A DNA stretch of 64,000 bases from contig LIQB01000001.1 of NCBI GenBank assembly GCA_001411745.2, forward strand, positions 372,001 to 436,000, read 5' to 3'. Of the stretch, positions 38,830 to 49,019 are shown piece after piece (the first letter of the stretch is position 1; each line of letters begins with the position of its first letter). Made by a program: the position numbers and the translations under genes. The DNA is from Psychrobacter glacincola (GTDB lineage: Bacteria > Pseudomonadota > Gammaproteobacteria > Pseudomonadales > Moraxellaceae). The notes under the pieces were generated by a model, which saw nothing but the letters and a program-made list of their open reading frames with translations, was not told the origin of the DNA and made no database searches.

Positions 38830-40314
38830 TTATTCATTGAACCAAGATTCCCGAGCTTTCATGATGAGTTTTCCTGCGGTTTCAGAGTCTAAACCTTCGA
38901 TATCTTCGAGATCGAAGACTGCTTGTTCTGCCAAATCATCAACGGTAATAATGTCTTTTTGTGCCATTTTATAGGCCCAATTGACTGTCATACCTTCAAG
39001 CTCTTGTAGCTCTTGACTTGGCTCTTTCATGTTCTGTTGTTTGACCAGCTCATCAGCGATGACCACTTCTTTTGCACGCTCTTGAATCATCTCAATTGCT
39101 TCATCGTCTAGACCTTCAATATCATAAAAGGTTTCAACTGGTACGTAAGCCACTTCTTCAATACTGGTAAAACCAATATCGACAAGTGCTTGCGCTAAGT
39201 CTTTATCTACTTCTAAACGTTCATAGAATAATTCGATAAAGGCTTTCGATTCGTTCTGTTGACGCTGCTGATATTCTTCTTCTAGCATCATATTAAGCTT
39301 ATAACCCGTTAGCTCAGACGCTAAACGTACGTTTTGACCTTGTGAACCGATCGCACGTGCCAACTGATCATTGGTGCTAAAGATAATATCAGCCGTTTGT
39401 GTATCTTCATCCAAGATGATGCTACTGACGTCAGCTGGCTCTAAAGCACTGATAATGAACTGTGCTGGATCGTCTGACCACACCACCACATCAATGCGTT
39501 CGCCATCAAGCTCCTGCTGTACGGCTTGGATACGTGTACCACGCATACCAATACAAGCGCCAACTGGATCGATACGATGATCGTTGGTTTTCACAGCTAT
39601 TTTAGCACGAGTACCCGGCAAGCGCGCGACGTTGCGGATTTCAATAATTTGTTCGGCAATTTCTGGTACTTCTTTTTGCATCAATGCTGAAAGCATTTCA
39701 GGATGAGTACGAGACAGTAACAACTGAGCGCCACGGTTTTCACGGTTGACATGATACAAAATGGCATTGATACGTGATTTTGCACGTAATTGCTCACGCG
39801 GCAGCATCTGATCACGTGACAAATAGCCTTCGGCATTGTCACCTAGATCAATGATATAGCCATCACGAGTCTGCTTCTTGACTTCGCCATACATCATCTC
39901 GCCAACACGCGGCTCAAAAGCATCTGCTACTAAATTACGCTCAGCTTCACGAATCTTTTGGATGATGACTTGTTTGGCTTGAGTCGCAGCAATACGACCA
40001 AACTCAATCGATTCAATCTGTTCTTCTTTGACATCGCCGATTGACCATTCTTCTGGATCAAGATCGCTGATGGCTAGCTGACAAGCAGGCATTTCATGGT
40101 CTTCATCTGCAACCACTGTCCAGTAACGATAAGTATCATAATCGCCCGTTGTACGGTCGATAGCAACCCGTACTGCCACTTCTGGCTGTTCGGTGTATAC
40201 TTTTTTCTTGGTCGATACCACCAAAGCATCTTCTATCGCTTCAAAGATATCTTCAGGATTTAAGCCCTTTTCATTACTGACAGTTTCTACTACCGTTAAG
40301 ATTTCACGACTCAT
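38830..40314 (-). CDS. nusA: Transcription termination/antitermination factor NusA
   Basis: Binds RNA polymerase and affects pausing and termination. The 494-residue protein has the N-terminal domain from residue 1 (MSREILTVVETVSNEKGLNP), an S1 domain (GEVKKQTRDGYIIDLGDNAEG), two KH domains (PVGACIGMRGTRIQAVQQEL and AIGSQGQNVRLASELTG) and two acidic C-terminal AR-type repeats with helix-hairpin-helix segments. It is cotranscribed with rimP and infB. Confidence 0.97.
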   Translation of the reverse strand: MSREILTVVETVSNEKGLNPEDIFEAIEDALVVSTKKKVYTEQPEVAVRVAIDRTTGDYDTYRYWTVVADEDHEMPACQLAISDLDPEEWSIGDVKEEQIESIEFGRIAATQAKQVIIQKIREAERNLVADAFEPRVGEMMYGEVKKQTRDGYIIDLGDNAEGYLSRDQMLPREQLRAKSRINAILYHVNRENRGAQLLLSRTHPEMLSALMQKEVPEIAEQIIEIRNVARLPGTRAKIAVKTNDHRIDPVGACIGMRGTRIQAVQQELDGERIDVVVWSDDPAQFIISALEPADVSSIILDEDTQTADIIFSTNDQLARAIGSQGQNVRLASELTGYKLNMMLEEEYQQRQQNESKAFIELFYERLEVDKDLAQALVDIGFTSIEEVAYVPVETFYDIEGLDDEAIEMIQERAKEVVIADELVKQQNMKEPSQELQELEGMTVNWAYKMAQKDIITVDDLAEQAVFDLEDIEGLDSETAGKLIMKARESWFNE

Positions 40315-40472
40315 GCTATACCTGTCCTATCATTTTTAATTGACTTAAATTTTATAATTTATGTATTGCTATTATATCTTCACCGTAAGCTATATAAGCT
40401 GTTTGGATATTAGAATACTGATGAATGATTTGTTACTTCAAGTTGTCAAATCAAACCAAGCTGTACAAAAGC

Positions 40473-40973
40473 TTAGGCATCTTCATAAATCAAATTGGCT
40501 TTATCAATATTACTCAGTGCAATCTCAAACTGCTGACCATCGCTTGATGTCAGATTTAAGACATTTGCATCGATACTATCTAAAGTACCGGTCGCTTTGC
40601 GGCGTTTTTGATCACCTTCACCAATCGCTTGTATTAAACGCAAGCTGACGGTTTGACCAACATAGGCATGCATCTGCTCATCTGAGAAAAATGCACGGTC
40701 AAAACCTGGTGAAGAGACTTCTAAAATAAACTCACCAGCAATCGGATCATGAACCTCAAGAATACCGCTCACTTGATGGTTCACTGCTGCACAGTTTTCA
40801 ATGGTTACTTGTTTATTTTGGGCCTGCTCTTCTGGCAATGCCTCAATATAGATGCGTAATAAAGAGCGATTGCCTTGCGGTGCAAACTCGATACCCCATA
40901 ATGCCACATCGCAAGCCGCGACGGCAGGAGCAATAATATTGGTCAGTTCTGTAACTTTGGTTGAAAGCTTCAT
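40473..40973 (-). CDS. rimP: Ribosome maturation factor RimP
   Basis: Needed for 30S subunit maturation. 166 residues; VALWGIEFAPQGNRSLLRIYI, CAAVNHQVSGILEVHDPIAGEFILEVSSPGFDRAFF and RRKATGTLDSIDANVLNL match the two domains of the family. It is the first gene of rimP-nusA-infB, downstream of the tRNA genes and their terminator. Confidence 0.95.
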   Translation of the reverse strand: MKLSTKVTELTNIIAPAVAACDVALWGIEFAPQGNRSLLRIYIEALPEEQAQNKQVTIENCAAVNHQVSGILEVHDPIAGEFILEVSSPGFDRAFFSDEQMHAYVGQTVSLRLIQAIGEGDQKRRKATGTLDSIDANVLNLTSSDGQQFEIALSNIDKANLIYEDA

Positions 40974-41344
40974 AATCTATTTATCTTTTCCTATTCACGT
41001 ATCTATCGTACTTAGTAAACCGCGTAATTGTCGCTCACTCATGGAATTTATTTATTAGTAAGAGACACAGTCATTATATTATCTTAAATCACAAACATAT
41101 TATTTTATATGATATGCGCTTATATAGGGATGAGCACAAAAAACATCAAGCTCAGCCAGACAATGCTTTTATTATTCACAAAGCAGTACTATCGATAAAG
41201 GAGTGAGGAATAAAGGATAGTGTGCTTAAGAAGCAGCGCGCCGATAGCGGCAGGTGACAACCAATAACGAATAATATCGCACTCTATAGAACTAGAGCTT
41301 AGCATAAGTAGGATAGATACCGCGATACCACTGACCGTCAGATA
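40974..41344. other. rimP upstream region
   Basis: About 370 bases between rimP and the tRNA-fMet terminator. The rimP promoter is expected here. The frame at 41189-41446 on the minus strand overlaps the tRNA and terminator and is not credible. No other feature is seen. Confidence 0.4.
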
Positions 41345-41374
41345 CAAAAAAACCCACAAACATAATGGTGGGCT
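41345..41374 (-). terminator. Terminator downstream of tRNA-fMet
   Basis: On the minus strand AGCCCAC pairs with GTGGGTT (one G-U pair), followed by further T, 46 bases past the tRNA 3' end. Confidence 0.8.
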
Positions 41375-41419
41375 AATCGTTACTGACAAATTTAGTGTAC
41401 AAAACATCAGTATAAAAAG

Positions 41420-41496
<77 letters not shown>

Positions 41497-41621
41497 TCAA
41501 TCTATGGTGCGTATTATAGGGGGGTTTTATATAAGTGTCAATCTTTATTTTAAATAAATTAAACTAAATTTCTTACCTATATTACTAACGCCGCACTTAA
41601 TACGTTACAACTTTAAAAACT

Positions 41622-41705
41622 TGGTGCGATTGGGGGGACTTGAACCCCCACAGCTTGCGCCACCACCCCCTCAAGATGGCGTGTCTACCATTCCACCACA
41701 ATCGC
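41622..41705 (-). tRNA. tRNA-Leu (GAG)
   Basis: 84 nucleotides with an encoded CCA end and a long variable arm as in class II tRNAs. The anticodon stem is CCATC/GGTGG around the loop TTGAGGG, giving anticodon GAG. The acceptor stem GCGATTG/CAATCGC pairs perfectly. It lies between secG and tRNA-fMet. Confidence 0.97.
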
Positions 41706-41891
41706 ATTTTTCACTGCTCTATTATTACTATCTAATCTATCATAATAGATGCTTAAGGTAGGCATCGATAGAATCAGACTGCTAAAACAGAAAAGCATTG
41801 TAAATCTAACGCCTCAAAATAGCAAGAGCTGCCTCAATTAAAAGGCGATGACTAAAGACAGCTATTAAAGGCAAGTGTCTTTAAAATACAG

Positions 41892-42200
41892 TTATTGAGG
41901 ATTCTGTGTCAATGGACGCGGCGTTTGTGGTGCTGACACAGGTGCATCTAAACGGAATTGATCTTCAGCCTGTTTGCGCGCGTGAACGGCTAGCGTCATA
42001 CTGGTGATAAAAAATATCACTGTTAAGACTGCTGTCGCACGCGTTAAAAAGTTCGCTGTTCCTGCCGCACCAAAAACCGTACCTGACGAGCCAGCGCCAA
42101 AAGAAGCTCCAGCGTCTGCCCCTTTACCATGCTGTATCAAAATCAAGCCGATCATGGCAATCGCCACGATAATATGCAGGGCTAATATAAACGTAAACAT
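41892..42200 (-). CDS. secG: Preprotein translocase subunit SecG
   Basis: A small accessory subunit of the SecYEG channel. 102 residues with two membrane helices (residues about 2-20 and 55-73) and the conserved link LIQHGKGADAGASFGAGSSGTVFGAAG. The C-terminal tail is Pro/Gln-rich. The order tpiA-secG-tRNA-Leu is conserved in gammaproteobacteria. Confidence 0.95.
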   Translation of the reverse strand: MFTFILALHIIVAIAMIGLILIQHGKGADAGASFGAGSSGTVFGAAGTANFLTRATAVLTVIFFITSMTLAVHARKQAEDQFRLDAPVSAPQTPRPLTQNPQ

Positions 42201-42414
42201 GGTGGCCTCTTTTGCCGCGTAATGACGACTGATAACGGAAAATAAATCTTACGGTTAATAGGAATAGCAATTGACGGGTAATGCCGCCAAATCGATTATA
42301 TAAATAAGGCGCATTGTACACGATTGCAAGGGCACTGTTAAACCTACTTTTGCCAACTGATAAAGACATTTTATAATCGAGACCGCCATGAAATGCACGT
42401 TTTATCTCTATTAA

Positions 42415-43233
42415 CTAGTCTTTAGCTCGACTAAAGGCATTGGCAATTGCCAAAAAACTCTCTACCTTTAATGATGCGCCGCCAACCAATGCCCCATCAA
42501 TCATAGGATCTGCGGCAAAGCTATCAGCATTGTCCGCATTGACACTACCACCATATAACACACTCATTACCTTTAGTGATTCTGCAAAGCCTGTGATGGT
42601 TTGCTTGATATGCTGATGCGTTTGACTGACTTCGCTCACGGTTGGGACTTTGCCAGTACCAATCGCCCACACTGGCTCATAAGCAATGATCAGTCGATCA
42701 GATAGTGATGATATGAGATCTGGTTGAGTAGTAATTACTTCTTTTATTACTGATAACTGAGTGTCAATTACGTCAAGGGTTTGCTTATCATCATATTGAG
42801 CCTGAGTTTCACCAATACAAAATACCACGCCCAAACCTTGGGTGAGTGCGTGAGTCACTTTCTGCAATAACGTATCGTGAGACTCGCTATGATACTGGCG
42901 ACGCTCAGAATGACCCAGTATCGTCCAAGTTGTCCCAGCGTCTGCTATTTGCTGTGCTGAGCAATCACCCGTATAAGCGCCAACACTGGCACTATGCGCA
43001 CTGACGTCTTGCGCTGCACTCAATATCGAACTACCAGCTAAACGCGCACTGACAGCTGCCAGATGAATACAGCTTGGTGCCACCATCAACTGACAGCGAC
43101 TACTTGACCGTTCTGTGTCGGCTTGCTCTTTAGCATCAATCGTAGTCAACAAATTATTCAACAATAAATCGACGTCGTGACTCGTTGCTGGATTTTGTTT
43201 CCAATTACCAATTACCCAAGCTTGCATACTCAT
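42415..43233 (-). CDS. tpiA: Triosephosphate isomerase
   Basis: Interconverts dihydroxyacetone phosphate and glyceraldehyde-3-phosphate. 272 residues; GNWKQN holds the catalytic Lys, [12 protein letters not shown] the catalytic His and [14 protein letters not shown] the catalytic Glu, followed by [14 protein letters not shown], and [11 protein letters not shown] near the end. A short insert near residues 33-45 makes it longer than E. coli (255). AAGG precedes the ATG at 43233; the next ATG at 43227 is possible. Confidence 0.97.
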   Translation of the reverse strand: MSMQAWVIGNWKQNPATSHDVDLLLNNLLTTIDAKEQADTERSSSRCQLMVAPSCIHLAAVSARLAGSSILSAAQDVSAHSASVGAYTGDCSAQQIADAGTTWTILGHSERRQYHSESHDTLLQKVTHALTQGLGVVFCIGETQAQYDDKQTLDVIDTQLSVIKEVITTQPDLISSLSDRLIIAYEPVWAIGTGKVPTVSEVSQTHQHIKQTITGFAESLKVMSVLYGGSVNADNADSFAADPMIDGALVGGASLKVESFLAIANAFSRAKD

Positions 43234-43865
43234 CTACCTTGTTTCATCTATTCTTGCCAATTTGGCTAATATGCGCGCCAGTATAACAAATAATTCTCAA
43301 GTGCTATAGTATGCTGCCGCCAGCAGAAAAACAGACAGTCAATGCAAATATTTACTAGGGCGTGTCCTCACTCTAAAAAATGATGATAAGAATGAGATAA
43401 ATTACTGTCAAACAAGAAAAGTAGCGCAAATATTATCGAGATATTGATAGGCTATTTAACGATGTTTGGCAAAATTCAACCATTTTCAACTTATTTAGAG
43501 GATAGTCTATTAAATTGAGGATATGCTCTAGACATTGTCTCAAGCTATGATTTTTTGGGTCAAGCACTCAATCGTCCATATAAAATCTTTAAACTAAAGT
43601 AATGTTTTATAGTATTGTGTCTATATATAACAGAACATTATCAATAATCTAACGACCAAGCTACTGATAACCTACACTATTAAAACTGTTTCTCTGCTAA
43701 ATCTCTTATAAGAGCATCTCTGCATTGACTGTTATTAATGATGGCCTAAAGGCTAACAATGACTTATAGCAGGTATCTGTTAAAAATTATAATAGTAAGT
43801 GGCTCTCAGAAGTATATGGATTTCAGACAAATATATAGCATATTGGGTATTAAGGAGAAGTCGTA
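43234..43865. other. Intergenic region before pilB, holding a MITE-like copy
   Basis: About 630 bases between divergent tpiA and pilB. It holds the element copy at 43359-43527 and the presumed pilB promoter region; the 338 bases between the element and pilB contain no credible gene. Confidence 0.5.
43359..43527. mobile_element. MITE-like element, copy B (full length)
   Basis: A 169-bp element flanked by CTAG on both sides (43355-43358 and 43528-43531). It begins GGCGTGTCCTCA and ends GGATATGCT, and aligns end to end with copy A: AAAATGATGATAAGAATGAG, CAAACAAGAAAAGTAGC and TTTAGAGGATAGTC. It has no reading frame. It lies between tpiA and pilB. Confidence 0.82.
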
Positions 43866-45575
43866 ATGTCTATCACCACGAGCAAGTATGGTGGTTTAGC
43901 GCACCAGCTAATCAGCGAAGGTATCGTCAGCGAAGCGAATATGAAAATCGCGCAGACCGAATCGCAACAGCAACAAGTAGGACTGGTGCCCTACCTAGTC
44001 GACAATAAATTGGCAGATGCTTATCATCTTGCGCAGATGTTGTCACAAGCTTTTGGCGATCCTCTTTTCGATCTTGATGCTTTACATGTTGATGTCATTC
44101 CAAAAGACTTAGTAGATGAAAAAATCATTCGTAAATTTCATGCGTTGCCATTATTCAAACGAGGACAGCGTTTATTCGTCGCATTAAGTGATCCAACTCG
44201 TGTGGATGCAATTGACGCTATTGCTTTTAATTCACGGCTGTCTATTGAAACTATTGTCGTCGAAGAAGACAAGTTAAAAAAGCGTATTGAGAGTCTTTAC
44301 GCTGATGCCATGCAAAATTTTGATAGCTTCTCTGATAGCGATTTAAATGTTGGCTTTGATGAAGGTGAAGAAGAGGAAGGCGAGACCAAGCTTAGTGATG
44401 GTGTCGAGGAAGCACCCGTTGTAAAATTTGTTAATAAAATGCTGGTTGATGCCATTCGTATGGGCGCCTCTGACTTGCACTTTGAACCCTACGAAAAAAC
44501 CTATCGCGTTCGCTTTCGTGTCGATGGGGTGATGCAAAAAATGGCCAATCCACCCGTACAACTGGCTGGGAAAATCGCAGCTCGTTTAAAAGTCATGTCG
44601 CAGATGGATATTTCAGAGCGCCGTGTGCCACAAGATGGACGTATCAAGCTCAAGATATCTAAAGATAAAGCCATCGACTTTCGAGTAAGCTGTCTGCCTA
44701 CCCTATTTGGCGAGAAACTTGTACTTCGTATTTTGGATCCTTCTTCAGCGATGTTGGGTATTGAAGCGCTCGGCTATGAACCTGATCAGAAAGATATGTT
44801 TTTAGAGGCACTGCATAAACCGCAAGGTATGTTGCTTATCACGGGACCAACTGGTTCTGGTAAGACCGTGTCGCTTTATACTGGTATTAATATTTTAAAT
44901 ACTGGCGCGACCAACATATCCACTGCTGAAGATCCAGTGGAGATTAACTTGGAGGGGATCAATCAAGTCAACGTCAATCCAAAAGTGGGTCTAACTTTCG
45001 CAAATGCGCTCAAATCTTTTTTACGCCAAGATCCTGATATCGTCATGGTTGGTGAGATTCGTGACCTTGAAACTGCTGAAATTGCAATTAAAGCAGCGCA
45101 AACAGGGCACATGGTGCTCTCAACCCTACATACCAACTCAGCACCTGAAACACTGACACGGCTGCGTAACATGGGTGTGGCCTCCTTTAATATCGCGACT
45201 TCAGTGAACTTGGTTATCGCCCAGCGCCTAGCACGACGTTTGTGTAAAAACTGCAAAAAACCTATTAATATCCCTAAGCAAAGTCTGCTTGAGCTCGGCT
45301 TTACAGACGCTGATTTGGACAATCCAGACAATATCATTCACGAGCCAGTAGGCTGTAATGAATGCCGTGAAGGTTATAAAGGACGAGTCGGTATCTACGA
45401 AGTCATGAAAGTCAGCCCTGATATCTCACGCATCATCATGGAAGACGGTAACGCGATAGATATTAAAGACGCTGCACTTAAAAATGGCTTCCGAGACCTG
45501 CGTCGCTCTGGCATTTTAAAAGTCTTACAAGGCGTAACCAGTATTCAAGAAATGATGCGCGTTACTTCTGAGTAA
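43866..45575 (+). CDS. pilB: Type IV pilus extension ATPase PilB
   Basis: The hexameric cytosolic ATPase that powers pilus assembly. 569 residues; N-terminal MshEN/T2SSE-type domain, a linker rich in acidic residues (FDEGEEEEGETKLSDG near 160-175), then the motor domain with Walker A GPTGSGKTVSLYTG, Asp box, Walker B IVMVGEIRDLETAEIA and His box GHMVLSTLHTNSAP. The zinc-binding tetracysteine CKNCKKPI...CNECREG is present. AAGGAG lies seven bases before the ATG. It heads the pilB-pilC-pilD-coaE group. Confidence 0.97.
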   Translation: MSITTSKYGGLAHQLISEGIVSEANMKIAQTESQQQQVGLVPYLVDNKLADAYHLAQMLSQAFGDPLFDLDALHVDVIPKDLVDEKIIRKFHALPLFKRGQRLFVALSDPTRVDAIDAIAFNSRLSIETIVVEEDKLKKRIESLYADAMQNFDSFSDSDLNVGFDEGEEEEGETKLSDGVEEAPVVKFVNKMLVDAIRMGASDLHFEPYEKTYRVRFRVDGVMQKMANPPVQLAGKIAARLKVMSQMDISERRVPQDGRIKLKISKDKAIDFRVSCLPTLFGEKLVLRILDPSSAMLGIEALGYEPDQKDMFLEALHKPQGMLLITGPTGSGKTVSLYTGINILNTGATNISTAEDPVEINLEGINQVNVNPKVGLTFANALKSFLRQDPDIVMVGEIRDLETAEIAIKAAQTGHMVLSTLHTNSAPETLTRLRNMGVASFNIATSVNLVIAQRLARRLCKNCKKPINIPKQSLLELGFTDADLDNPDNIIHEPVGCNECREGYKGRVGIYEVMKVSPDISRIIMEDGNAIDIKDAALKNGFRDLRRSGILKVLQGVTSIQEMMRVTSE

Positions 45576-45966
45576 GCATACTGGCTATGCGTATGTTGCA
45601 TACGCACAAAAAAAAGACACTGCTGATCACTAAAGAGAAACATTCAAAATGATTAACTCAACTACTTTTAATGTTGAATTGTCGAAAAAACAGCTTTTAG
45701 TAATGCACTGATAAAAGGGTGTTTGGAAATTTAAAACTGTCCTTATATGAGTAATGCCATTATTTATATGAGGACTGAGATGATGGGAGTTAATTGTACG
45801 GACTTTTATAAATCAGCAATAATCTCTACCAGATATACTTAAATATAAAACAGAGTTATACTGGTTTTTTACGTTAAAATAAAGTATGCCTTTTTTATGT
45901 AATGAGTCAGGCATCGTTGTACATCTTTGCAATATCTATATTAGACAATATTTTGAGGGTAGTAAC
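45576..45966 (+). other. Long pilB-pilC intercistronic region with hairpin
   Basis: About 390 bases, unusual because pilB and pilC are normally adjacent. A 10-bp stem (GTCCTTATAT at 45739-45748 with ATATGAGGAC at 45766-45775, one G-T pair) is present. Two short frames (45648-45710 and 45747-45842) have no convincing ribosome site. A promoter for pilC may lie here. Confidence 0.45.
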
Positions 45967-47190
45967 ATGGCAAAAGCGAAGACCGACATGCTGTTAGACT
46001 TTGTCTATGATGGGGTAAATCGACGCGGACAAAAAGTAAAAGGGGAGACCACCAGCCGTAGCTTAGAGTTGGCAAAAGCGACTTTACGCAAACAAGGTAT
46101 CAGTGTCAAAGGTATTAAGAAAAAACCGAAGCCGCTTTACACTTTCAAGAAATCCATCAAACCTATTGATATTGCTATTTTTTCTCGGCAAATGGCGACC
46201 ATGATGAAAGCGGGCGTGCCATTGACCCAATCCTTTGAGATTGTTGCTGACTCACTTGACAATCCCAGTATGAAAGACTTGGTATTACAAATAAAATCGG
46301 ACATTGAAGCGGGTGGGACTTTTGCTTCAGCATTACGCAAGCACCCACGTTATTTTGACGATCTGTTTTGTTCACTCATCGATTCTGGTGAGCAGTCAGG
46401 TGCACTGGAAACCATGCTTGAACGCGTTGCTACCTATAAAGAAAAAAGTGAATTACTTAAAGCCAAAATTAAGAAAGCAATGAAGTACCCTATCGCCGTT
46501 ATCGTCGTTGCTATTATTGTGACTATCATCCTGCTAATTAAAGTAGTACCTGTATTTTCTGGTTTATTTGAATCTTTTGGTGCAGAGCTGCCTGCTTTTA
46601 CCCAAATGGTTGTCAATATGTCTGAGTGGATGCAGGCGTGGTGGTTTATTTTAATTATCATTATCGGCGGTACTATCATTGGCTTTTCAGAGACGAAAAA
46701 ACGTTCTAAGAAATTCCGTGACTTCTTAGACCGTGCGGTTTTAAAAGCACCAATATTTGGCAATATTGCCTATCAAGCTATTATTGCTCGTTTTGCTCGT
46801 ACACTATCGACCACCTTTGCTGCGGGCGTGCCACTTATTGATGCCCTCGACTCTACAGCTGGTGCCACTAATAATGTTGTATTTTATAATGCCACTCAGC
46901 AAATCAAAAATGATGTTTCTACTGGTCAACAATTACAGTTTTCAATACGCTCGACCAACCTTTTCCCAAGCTTAGCCATTCAAATGGTTGGCATTGGTGA
47001 AGAATCCGGTAGTTTGGAAGAGATGTTAGACAAAGTTGCCGTCTACTATGAAAATGAAGTAGATAACGCTGTTGATGGATTGACCAGCTTGATGGAACCT
47101 TTGATTATGGCAGTCTTAGGCGTATTGATCGGTGGCTTGGTGATTGCCATGTATTTACCGATTTTCCAGATGGGCGCAGTAGTAGGCTAA
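45967..47190 (+). CDS. pilC: Type IV pilus inner-membrane platform protein PilC
   Basis: The inner-membrane platform protein of the pilus machine, interacting with PilB. Start at the ATG at 45967 with GAGGG before it; 407 residues. Two GspF/PilC domains: the first near residues 70-195 (FSRQMATMMKAGVPLTQSFE), the second near 275-400 (RFARTLSTTFAAGVPLIDAL). Membrane helices at about 175-200, 225-245 and 370-400. The N-terminal cytoplasmic KTDMLLDFVYDGVNRRGQ segment is typical. The 390-base gap after pilB is larger than usual. Confidence 0.96.
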   Translation: MAKAKTDMLLDFVYDGVNRRGQKVKGETTSRSLELAKATLRKQGISVKGIKKKPKPLYTFKKSIKPIDIAIFSRQMATMMKAGVPLTQSFEIVADSLDNPSMKDLVLQIKSDIEAGGTFASALRKHPRYFDDLFCSLIDSGEQSGALETMLERVATYKEKSELLKAKIKKAMKYPIAVIVVAIIVTIILLIKVVPVFSGLFESFGAELPAFTQMVVNMSEWMQAWWFILIIIIGGTIIGFSETKKRSKKFRDFLDRAVLKAPIFGNIAYQAIIARFARTLSTTFAAGVPLIDALDSTAGATNNVVFYNATQQIKNDVSTGQQLQFSIRSTNLFPSLAIQMVGIGEESGSLEEMLDKVAVYYENEVDNAVDGLTSLMEPLIMAVLGVLIGGLVIAMYLPIFQMGAVVG

Positions 47191-47215
47191 AAGCTAACTA
47201 AAGGACAGCTTGTTC

Positions 47216-48115
47216 ATGCAATTTATAGAGTTATTACAAGATAATATGCCTATCGCTTTAGGCATATTCGGCCTATTAGGTCTTTGCGTTGGCAGTTTTT
47301 TAAATGTGGTGATTCACCGTATTCCGCTGATGATGGTTTATAGTTGGCGACAAGAGTGCAGCCAGTTTATGTCAGAACAAGCAGACATGCCTCGCGAACA
47401 CACTCTGCCCCTAACAAATATCGTAGCAGCTGACCAGCCGATTACTTTGAGTCGACCAGCCTCACGCTGCCCTCATTGCGCCCACAAAATAAAGTGGTAC
47501 GAAAACATACCGTTAATTAGCTGGTTAATACTACGTGGCCGTTGCTCAGAATGTAAAGCATCGATTGGACTGCGTTATCCACTGGTTGAGCTAGCAACAG
47601 CCCTACTATCAATATTAGTAATTTATCAGTTTGGCGTAACTGCAGCTGGCTTGTCAGCCCTGGTTTTGGTATGGACGCTGGTTGCATTAACCGGTATTGA
47701 TTTTGATACCCAATTACTGCCCGATCGCTTGACCTTTCCATTAGCGGGTTTAGGATTAGCAGTGAATTCACAAGGCTGGTTTGTCTCACCTACCCAGTCA
47801 ATTTGGGGCTTATTGCTAGGATTTTTGTCATTGTGGATAGTGGTTAAGATATTTTATCTAATCACTAAAAAGCATGGTATGGGGCAGGGAGATTTCAAAT
47901 TATTGGCAGTATTAGGTGCTTGGCTTGGGCCCATGATGTTGCCATTGATTATTTTATTGTCTTCTCTATTAGGCTCAATCGTTGGGATTATTTTGATGAA
48001 GAAGCAGGGTGAAAGCAAGCCGTTTGCCTTTGGTCCTTATATCGCTATCGCTGGTATTGTTGCTTTATTATATGGCTCAGATATCGTCAACTGGTATTTC
48101 GGCATGTATACTTAA
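47216..48115 (+). CDS. pilD: Prepilin peptidase/methyltransferase PilD
   Basis: Cleaves and N-methylates prepilins and pseudopilins at the inner membrane. 299 residues from the ATG at 47216 (AAGGA at 47201-47205). The N-terminal cytoplasmic part has a zinc site of two CxxC pairs (CPHC and CSEC). The aspartyl protease pair is in TGIDFDTQLLPD and GMGQGDFKLLA, matching the GxGDxK motif. Several membrane helices follow. The stop codon is followed four bases later by the short element copy C. Confidence 0.97.
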   Translation: MQFIELLQDNMPIALGIFGLLGLCVGSFLNVVIHRIPLMMVYSWRQECSQFMSEQADMPREHTLPLTNIVAADQPITLSRPASRCPHCAHKIKWYENIPLISWLILRGRCSECKASIGLRYPLVELATALLSILVIYQFGVTAAGLSALVLVWTLVALTGIDFDTQLLPDRLTFPLAGLGLAVNSQGWFVSPTQSIWGLLLGFLSLWIVVKIFYLITKKHGMGQGDFKLLAVLGAWLGPMMLPLIILLSSLLGSIVGIILMKKQGESKPFAFGPYIAIAGIVALLYGSDIVNWYFGMYT

Positions 48116-48118
48116 TAG

Positions 48119-48204
48119 GGCGTATCCTAATTTTAAAAATGGTGATAAAAATTTAGCCATTTTTAGCCCATTTAGAGGATAATCGATTGAATTGAGGGCA
48201 CGCC
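48119..48204. mobile_element. MITE-like element, copy C (internally deleted)
   Basis: An 86-bp copy that keeps both ends: GGCGTATCCTAATTTTAAAA and GAGGGCACGCC, plus AAAATGGTGATAAAAAT and CCATTTTTAGCCCATTTAG. It lacks the middle of copies A and B, about 80 bases. Flanks are ATAG on the left and CTAA on the right, so no clean duplication remains. Left and right ends are 12-base inverted repeats, nearly perfect. It lies just behind pilD. Confidence 0.78.
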
Positions 48205-48332
48205 CTAAATTGTGCTAGAAAGTATTTCAGTCGCTCCTTTTCAAACAGACACCAAATCTTAAAATAGACGCCAAAATACTTTCTTAGCTTATAACCATCA
48301 CTGTCATTATATCGAGCAGATAAGTCATTATT

Positions 48333-49019
48333 ATGTCAAAACAAGCATCTTCACCTTATTCTCATAAGCCCCAGACCCCGCAAAAGAAAAGCAAAACCTT
48401 AGTAGTTGGCTTAACGGGTGGTATCGGTAGTGGCAAGTCCGCTGCGAGTGCTTGGTTCGCTGAGCAAGGCATTGATATTATTGATGCGGATGTGATTGCC
48501 CATGAAATCGTCGCTAAAGGTAGCACCACTCTGCACAAAATCCAGAAAAAATTTGGTGATTGGGTATTGAACGGCGATGGATCAATGGACCGAGTGGCAG
48601 TAAGAACGCACGTCTTTTCACATCCTGAGGCATTGATTGAGTTAGAAGCAATCACTCACCCAGCGATACGCGAAGCAGCAAAAGCACAGTTGGCAACCAG
48701 TACTTCGCCTTACGTGATATTGTCAGCGCCTCTACTTATTGAAGCAGCAGAAGCAGGGCTTGCCAATTTATGCCAACGTATCTTAGTCATGGATGCCACC
48801 GAGGATACGCAGATTGCGCGTGCCAGTCAGCGTGACGAACAAAGCATACAAAAAATAAAAGCCATCATGGTGAATCAGCTGAGCCGCGAAGAGCGTAATC
48901 GTCATGCAGATGATGTGGTGCTCAACGAAAGTGATCTTGCGGCTCTGTATGTGCAATTAGCGCCATTACACCAAGAATATCTTAAGCTTGCCCAGCAGCT
49001 AAAGTACGCTGTCGATTGA
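48333..49019 (+). CDS. coaE: Dephospho-CoA kinase
   Basis: Last enzyme of coenzyme A synthesis. 228 residues with the P-loop GLTGGIGSGKSAA, then DADVIAHEIV and AVRTHVFSHPEAL. An N-terminal polar leader of about 24 residues (Ser/Gln/Lys/Pro-rich) precedes the core. The pilBCD-coaE order is found in Pseudomonas and Acinetobacter. The 3' end overlaps the convergent rlmB by 38 bases. Confidence 0.96.
   Translation: MSKQASSPYSHKPQTPQKKSKTLVVGLTGGIGSGKSAASAWFAEQGIDIIDADVIAHEIVAKGSTTLHKIQKKFGDWVLNGDGSMDRVAVRTHVFSHPEALIELEAITHPAIREAAKAQLATSTSPYVILSAPLLIEAAEAGLANLCQRILVMDATEDTQIARASQRDEQSIQKIKAIMVNQLSREERNRHADDVVLNESDLAALYVQLAPLHQEYLKLAQQLKYAVD

Noticed and set aside
48982..49019. coaE and rlmB overlap as a sign of a frameshift
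   Set aside because: Both C-termini look normal for their families; a short convergent overlap is sufficient.
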